Assembly (NCBI GenBank): GCA_903873485.1 | Contig: CAIQOO010000087.1 | Span: 1 to 36,923, forward strand | Source: an uncultured beta proteobacterium | Lineage (GTDB): Bacteria > Pseudomonadota > Gammaproteobacteria > Burkholderiales > Burkholderiaceae_C | DNA: 36,923 nt | Direction: 5' to 3' | In this document: positions 32,933 to 36,923 of the stretch, in pieces | How positions within the stretch are numbered: position 1 is the stretch's first letter | Layout of the letters: every line of letters begins with the position of its first letter | Position numbers and translations under genes: made by a program | The notes under the pieces: generated by a model | Databases searched by the model: none | Told to the model about the DNA's origin: nothing | What the model saw: only the letters and a program-made list of their open reading frames with translations

Positions 32933-33862
32933 TCAGCCGCGCGGATGGTGCCGGGCATGCAGCACCTTGAGCCGCTCGCGTGCCACATGGGTGTAGATGG
33001 TGGTGGTGGAAATATCGACGTGGCCCAGCAGCATTTGCACTGCCCGCAAATCAGCGCCGTGGTTGAGCAGGTGCGTGGCAAAGGCGTGGCGCAGCGTGTG
33101 CGGTGACAGCGGGCTGGTGATGCCGGCGGCCAGCGCATATTTCTTGACCAGCATCCAGAACATCACCCGGCTCATGGCGGTGCCGACGGTGCTGCCTCTT
33201 TGGGTGACGAATAAATCTTCGGTCTGATGCCCCGCCAGCAGTTCGCCGCGCGGCTGCGCCAGGTAGCGCGCCAGCCACAGGCTGGCGACCTCGCCAAACG
33301 GCACCAGCCGCTCTTTGTTGCCCTTGCCAAATACCCGCAGCACGTTGTCGTTGAGGCTGATGTTGAACACCTTCAGGGTCACCAGCTCACTCACCCGCAA
33401 GCCGCTGGCGTACATCAGTTCGAGCATGGTGCGGTCGCGCACGCCCAGGGCGGTGCTGACATCGGGTGCCGCCAGCAGCGCTTCGACCTGAAACTCGGTC
33501 AGGGTTTTGGGCATGCGCAGCGGCTGTTTGGCCGCTTGCAGTTTCAGCGTCGGGTCTTCAACAATCAGATGTTCGCGCAAGGCCCAGCGAAAAAAACGCT
33601 TGAACACGGTCAGCCGCCGGTTGGCCGTGGTGGCCTTGGTTTGGGCATGCCGCTCGGCAAAATAGCCGTTGATGTCTTCGGTGCGGGTGCTGATCAAGGC
33701 GCGGCCAGCCAAAGCTTGCCAGTCTGAAAACAGCGTCAGGTCCAGCCGGTAAGCCGACAAGGTGTTTTTTGCCAGGCCTTGTTCCAGCCAGAGCGCGTCG
33801 ATAAAAGTGTCGATCACGGCATCGGTGTGGCCTGCTATTCTTGGGTGGTGAATTTTTTTCAA
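32933..33862 (-). CDS. xerD: Tyrosine recombinase XerD
   Basis: XerD resolves chromosome dimers with XerC at dif under FtsK control. The N-terminal SAM-like DNA-binding half is FIDALWLEQGLAKNTLSAYR. The catalytic residues are all present: Arg in SGLRVSEL, Lys in GKGNKERLVP, His-x-x-Arg in SPHTLRHAFATHLL, His in LLGHVDIST, and Tyr in TIYTHVA. No ATG opens the gene. The frame starts at TTG 33862, which would overlap the divergent AEC gene; GTG 33817 would give 294 residues, close to the usual length. The start is therefore uncertain. Confidence 0.92.
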   Translation of the reverse strand: MKKIHHPRIAGHTDAVIDTFIDALWLEQGLAKNTLSAYRLDLTLFSDWQALAGRALISTRTEDINGYFAERHAQTKATTANRRLTVFKRFFRWALREHLIVEDPTLKLQAAKQPLRMPKTLTEFQVEALLAAPDVSTALGVRDRTMLELMYASGLRVSELVTLKVFNISLNDNVLRVFGKGNKERLVPFGEVASLWLARYLAQPRGELLAGHQTEDLFVTQRGSTVGTAMSRVMFWMLVKKYALAAGITSPLSPHTLRHAFATHLLNHGADLRAVQMLLGHVDISTTTIYTHVARERLKVLHARHHPRG

Positions 33863-34759
33863 CTGCTGTTTCCTGACTTTTCGCTGATTTTGATTGGCTA
33901 CCTGGTGTGCCGTTTTACGCCGCTGAACCGCCCGCTCTGGTCACAGGTCGAGTCGCTGGTGTATTTTCTGTTTTTCCCGGTACTGCTGTTTCACTCGATT
34001 GTCAAAAGCCCGCTCGACTTCGGCGCAGCCGGCAATCTGGTGGCAGCCGGCTGGACGCTGGGGCTTTGCGGCATAACGCTGGCTTATTCGGTGCCGTACT
34101 GGCCGGGTTTCCAAAGGTATGTGGCGGCGCGCCAGCATGCGGGCAGTGCACAGGTGGCGTTTCGCTTCAACTCGTTCATTGGCCTGGCGCTGGCCGAGCG
34201 GCTGGCCGGACCGCCGGGGGTGCTGGTGCTGGCGATCTTGATTGGTGTCAGCGTGCCCTTGATGAACATTGGCGCGGTGTGGCCGATGGCCCGCCACGCC
34301 GGTCGCGGCTTTTGGCGCGAACTGGCGCGCAACCCGCTGATCATTGGCACCGCTGCGGGTTTGCTGGCCAATCTGCTGGGCTTTGCCGTTCCGCCCTGGC
34401 TGGAGCCTACTGTCACGCGCATTGGCTCGGCCTCGCTGGCGCTGGGGCTGATGGCGGCTGGCGCCGGCATGCAGTTGGGCGCGCTCAAGCACGCCAAACT
34501 GCTGGGGGTGGCTCTGCTGGGCATCCGGCACTTTTTGATGCCCTTGCTGGCTTTGTTGCTGGCCCGGCTGTTTGGCCTGAACCCGCTGCAAAGCACTATC
34601 TTGCTGGCGTTTTCAGCGCTGCCGACCGCCTCAAGCTGCTATGTGCTGGCGGCCCGCATGGGCTATGACGGTGCCTATGTGGCAGCACTGGTGACGCTAT
34701 CAACCGTGCTCGGTCTGGCCAGCCTGCCGCTGGCCCTGGCGGTTCTCGACAAACTATAA
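33848..34759 (+). CDS. AEC-family transporter
   Basis: A 303-residue inner-membrane protein of the auxin efflux carrier family. About ten hydrophobic segments are visible, starting NFFQLLFPDFSLILIGYLVC and ending VTLSTVLGLASLPLALAVL. The internal RNPLIIGTAAGLLANLLG is typical. The substrate cannot be told from sequence. I start at GTG 33848 because the first membrane segment begins at once; an ATG at 33779 would lie within xerD. A dispersed repeat begins at its stop codon. Confidence 0.85.
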   Translation: MNFFQLLFPDFSLILIGYLVCRFTPLNRPLWSQVESLVYFLFFPVLLFHSIVKSPLDFGAAGNLVAAGWTLGLCGITLAYSVPYWPGFQRYVAARQHAGSAQVAFRFNSFIGLALAERLAGPPGVLVLAILIGVSVPLMNIGAVWPMARHAGRGFWRELARNPLIIGTAAGLLANLLGFAVPPWLEPTVTRIGSASLALGLMAAGAGMQLGALKHAKLLGVALLGIRHFLMPLLALLLARLFGLNPLQSTILLAFSALPTASSCYVLAARMGYDGAYVAALVTLSTVLGLASLPLALAVLDKL

Positions 34760-34808
34760 ATAGCATAGCTGTCAGCGCTTGTCCCATAAGGGCTAGAGGC
34801 TGATTTCA
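34757..34808 (+). repeat. Dispersed repeat between the AEC and esterase genes
   Basis: A long copy: ATAGCTGTCAGCGCTTGTCC then CATAAGGGCTAGAGGCTGAT. Its first bases are the stop codon of the AEC gene. Confidence 0.8.
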
Positions 34809-34827
34809 TTCAAAAAGTTGAAACATC

Positions 34828-35433
34828 ATGCGCATCACCCATCTGCTTTATCTGCACGGATTTTTATCCTCGCCGGCCTCCACCAAGGCCCGCCTGACCG
34901 GCGCTGCGGTGGCGGCACGGCATCCGGCAGTCACCTGGCTGTGCCCGAAGCTGGCGGCATCGCCGCAACAGGCGATGGCCGAAGTGCTGCAGGCAATTGC
35001 CTCCTGGCCGCGTCAATCGATGGCGCTGGTGGGGTCTTCGCTGGGCGGCTTTTATGCCACCTGGCTGGCCGAGCGGCTGGGCTGCAAGGCGGTGGTGCTC
35101 AACCCTGCGGTGTGCCCGGCGCGCGACCTGGCGCCGCATATCGGCAAGCAGGCACTGTTGTGGCACGACCCGGACAGTCATTTTGTGCTGGAGCCTGGCT
35201 TTATTGACGAACTGCGCACCCTGGAGCTGGCGCAAATCAGCCGGCCCGAGCGCTATTTTGCGGTGATCGCCCAGGGCGACGAGGTGCTGGACTGGCACCA
35301 GATGACTCGCCATTACGCTGGTGCCACGATCAAGCTGCTCAACGGCTCGGACCATGCATTGAGCGACTATGAGCAGCATCTCGATGAGGTTGTGCGCTTT
35401 CTTGATCAGGGCGCGGCAAACCTCGCCCTTTAG
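34828..35433 (+). CDS. YqiA/YcfP-family alpha/beta-hydrolase esterase
   Basis: A 201-residue esterase. The start LLYLHGFLSSPASTKA is typical. The nucleophile is in VGSSLGGFYATWLAE near residue 70, the acid in AQGDEVLDW near 150, and the histidine in GSDHALSDYEQHLDEV near 178, so the triad is complete. Known relatives hydrolyse short acyl esters. The last codons (GAANLAL and the stop) are encoded by the end of the IS605-type element, so the insertion changed the C-terminus after about FLDQ but left the active site. Confidence 0.88.
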   Translation: MRITHLLYLHGFLSSPASTKARLTGAAVAARHPAVTWLCPKLAASPQQAMAEVLQAIASWPRQSMALVGSSLGGFYATWLAERLGCKAVVLNPAVCPARDLAPHIGKQALLWHDPDSHFVLEPGFIDELRTLELAQISRPERYFAVIAQGDEVLDWHQMTRHYAGATIKLLNGSDHALSDYEQHLDEVVRFLDQGAANLAL

Positions 35434-35467
35434 GGCGGGGTCAAGAGCGCGGACAGCGAAGCTGTCC
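35421..35467. repeat. End hairpins of the IS605-type element
   Basis: CCTCGCCC TTTA GGGCGGGG (35421-35440) and GGACAGC GAA GCTGTCC (35451-35467) are two adjacent hairpins of the kind TnpA recognises in single-stranded DNA. The second ends 2 bases before the tnpA stop. Confidence 0.75.
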
Positions 35468-35468
35468 T

Positions 35469-35885
35469 TTAGTCCGGCGTTTGCTGCTGTTCTATGTATT
35501 GGCGAATAATGGCGATTGGCGCGCCACCACAACTTCCAGCAAAGTAGCTCGGAGACCATAAAGCTGCCCCCCACAGCTTTCCGATGATGCTTGGGTAATT
35601 TTTCTGGCGAATCATGCGGCTCGATACGCCCTTCAAACTGTTTACCAAGACCGATACAGATACTTTTGGCGGATAGTTCACAAGCAAATGCACATGGTCG
35701 TCTTCTCCATCGAACTCCACCAATTCGGCATCGAAGTCCTTGCACACGTTGCTGAAGATGGTGTGCAGATCGTCTATCACCTCTTTGGTGAACACCCCCC
35801 GGCGATATTTTGTTACGAAGACCAAATGCACATGCATCAGGAAAACGCAGTGTCTGCCGTGTCGAATGTCCTTGTTGTTTCTCAT
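35469..35885 (-). CDS. tnpA: IS200/IS605-family Y1 transposase TnpA
   Basis: The single-strand DNA transposase of IS200/IS605 elements. The 138-residue protein starts MRNNKDIRHGRHCVFLMHVH, continues HLVFVTKYRRGVFT, and carries the HUH motif DDHVHLLV near residue 62. The catalytic tyrosine is in IIRQYIEQQ near the C-terminus, so it appears intact. I start at ATG 35885; the open frame extends six codons upstream over the divergent promoter region. It could still mobilise suitable ends in trans, although this element has lost its right end here. Confidence 0.92.
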   Translation of the reverse strand: MRNNKDIRHGRHCVFLMHVHLVFVTKYRRGVFTKEVIDDLHTIFSNVCKDFDAELVEFDGEDDHVHLLVNYPPKVSVSVLVNSLKGVSSRMIRQKNYPSIIGKLWGAALWSPSYFAGSCGGAPIAIIRQYIEQQQTPD

Positions 35886-35893
35886 AGACCAAG

Positions 35894-35899
35894 TATAAT
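35894..35899 (+). promoter_or_regulatory. -10 element of tnpB
   Basis: A perfect TATAAT with TTGTTG 16 bases upstream. It ends 6 bases before the tnpB ATG, so the message would be leaderless or nearly so. The element overlaps the tnpA start region. Confidence 0.45.
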
Positions 35900-35905
35900 T
35901 CAATC

Positions 35906-36820
35906 ATGAAACGCCTCCAAGCCTTCAAATTCGAGCTGATGCCAGACGGTGAGCAGGAGCGCGATATGCGCCGCTTTGCCGGTGCGCGACGGTTTGTCTA
36001 TAACAAGGCTTTGGCGCTGCAAAAGGAAAACTACGCAGCAGGCGGCAAGTTCATCAGCTATGTCGATATGGCCAATCGCCTGCCAGAGTGGAAAGAAGAG
36101 TTCCCCTGGCTCAAGGAGTCGCCCTCGCACACCTTGCAGCAGTCTCTTAAAGATGCAGAACGAGCCTTTAAGAACTTCTTTGAAAAACGTGCAGCATTCC
36201 CGCGTTTCAAGAAAAAAGGTGTCGGCGAGAGTTTTCGTTTTCCAGACTCCAAGCAGTTCGATGTTGACCAAGGCAACAGCCGCATCAAGTTTCCAAAACT
36301 GGGTTGGATGCGGTATCGCAACAGCCGTGACATTCTCGGCACAGCCAAAAACATCACCATCAGTCAATCGGGCGGCAAGTGGTTCGCCAGCATCCAGACT
36401 GAGCGCGACGTCGAACAACCCATTCCAGCGGCCACCAGCGCCGTTGGTATCGACATGGGAATTGTCCGCTTCGCCACACTGAGCGACGGCAACTTCATTG
36501 AGCCGCTGAGTAGCTTCAAAAAGCATGAAGTCAGGTTGCGAAAAGCTCAGCGCAAGATGAGTCGGAAGAAAAAGTTCAGCAAAAACTGGCACAAAGCCAA
36601 AAGGAGAGTTCAAAAAATCCACACCCGAATCAGCAATGCCCGCAAAGACTTCCTGCACAAAGCATCGACAGAAATCAGCAAAAACCACGCAATGGTTGCT
36701 GTCGAAGATTTGCAGGTCGGCAACATGTCCAAGTCGAGCAAAGGTACTGTTGAAGCGCCGGGTAAAAACGTCGCGGCCAAGTCGGGGTTGCCAACAGCTA
36801 ACAAAAACATAGACAAATAA
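35906..36820 (+). pseudogene. tnpB: TnpB RNA-guided nuclease, truncated by IS607
   Basis: TnpB is the RNA-guided DNA nuclease ancestor of Cas12. The frame starts MKRLQAFKFELMPDGEQE and keeps the N-terminal domain, RuvC-I (VGIDMGIVRFATLSDG, near residue 182) and RuvC-II (AMVAVEDLQVGNMSKSS, near residue 265). It then reads GTVEAPGKNVAAKSGL and breaks off into PTANKNIDK and a stop. A full protein continues with about 80-100 more residues holding the zinc finger and the RuvC-III aspartate. The nuclease must be dead, and the guide RNA normally encoded at the 3' end is displaced or lost. Confidence 0.88.
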
Positions 36821-36923
36821 GGACATTTGTGTTAGTATTGTGGCATGAAATTAAGTGTTTGGGCCAAAGATCAAGGCATTTCGTATAAAACTGCATGGCG
36901 ATGGTGGAAGGCTGGAACGATGC
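36788..36923 (+). mobile_element. IS607-type insertion sequence, left part
   Basis: Begins where tnpB homology ends. CTAACA (36798-36803) and TGTTAG (36830-36835) form inverted arms before the recombinase gene. It runs off the window. Confidence 0.7.
36845..36923 (+). CDS. IS607-family serine recombinase TnpA, first 26 codons
   Basis: MKLSVWAKDQGISYKTAWRW then WKAGTM, the MerR-like helix-turn-helix that opens IS607 TnpA serine recombinases. The catalytic domain lies beyond the window. Confidence 0.85.
   Translation, partial: MKLSVWAKDQGISYKTAWRWWKAGTM

Larger units (their letters stand above)
35406..36790. mobile_element. IS605-type insertion sequence, interrupted
   Basis: A divergent tnpA (minus) and tnpB (plus) pair, with subterminal hairpins beside tnpA. 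It is cut inside tnpB by an IS607-type element, so its right end is not in the window. The left edge is approximate; TTGAT at 35402-35406 might be the target motif. Confidence 0.75.

Overview
The window looks like a chromosomal segment of a betaproteobacterium of the Comamonadaceae (Rhodoferax/Polaromonas-like). It is GC-rich and has betaproteobacterial housekeeping genes (zapA, hslO, xerD). It also carries many copies of a short dispersed repeat (core CTAGCCCTTAT...TAGCTATTGA) that I recall from that family. The assignment rests on motif recognition, not on a search.

Layout. (1) 2-499: the end of an Rpn-type nuclease/transposase gene. (2) 517-3228 and 20938-27510, all on the minus strand: vitamin B12 uptake and salvage genes under a cobalamin riboswitch, in transcription order btuB, a BtuF-like cobalamin-binding protein, cobU/cobP, btuF, btuC, btuD, then (after a 17.7-kb interruption) cobQ and cobT. 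(3) 3225-20646: the interruption, a defence island on the same strand. Its backbone is a type I Wadjet system (jetA, jetB, jetC, jetD), headed by a TacA/TacT toxin-antitoxin pair and coupled at its far end to cobQ by an ATGA overlap. (4) 8162-17614: a second insertion that splits the Wadjet operon between jetB and jetC. It carries a PLD-nuclease/SNF2-helicase protein, an Eco57I-type DNA methyltransferase, HigBA, BrnTA, a VapB whose VapC is broken, and a dense set of palindromic and direct repeats. (5) 27578-35433: ordinary chromosome (ZapB-like/ZapA, Hsp33, gamma-carbonic anhydrase, an EAL-HDOD regulator, an AAA/PD-(D/E)XK protein, XerD, an AEC transporter, a YqiA esterase). (6) 35406 to the end: an IS605-type element with divergent tnpA and tnpB, in which tnpB is interrupted by the start of an IS607-type element running off the window.

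How it works together. The B12 genes capture cobalamin (BtuB, the BtuF-like proteins, BtuCD) and rebuild the nucleotide loop (CobU, CobQ, CobT). The Wadjet genes should encode an SMC-like complex (JetABC) with a TOPRIM nuclease (JetD) that cleaves small circular DNA. The helicase/methyltransferase pair looks like a restriction-modification-type defence. Four toxin-antitoxin loci are interleaved and could stabilise the island. The most notable points are the nesting (an insertion in a Wadjet operon in a B12 operon), the tight start/stop coupling at old joints, two near-identical nested palindromes bracketing 12.4 kb that include jetAB but not jetCD, and repeats that have become part of coding sequence.
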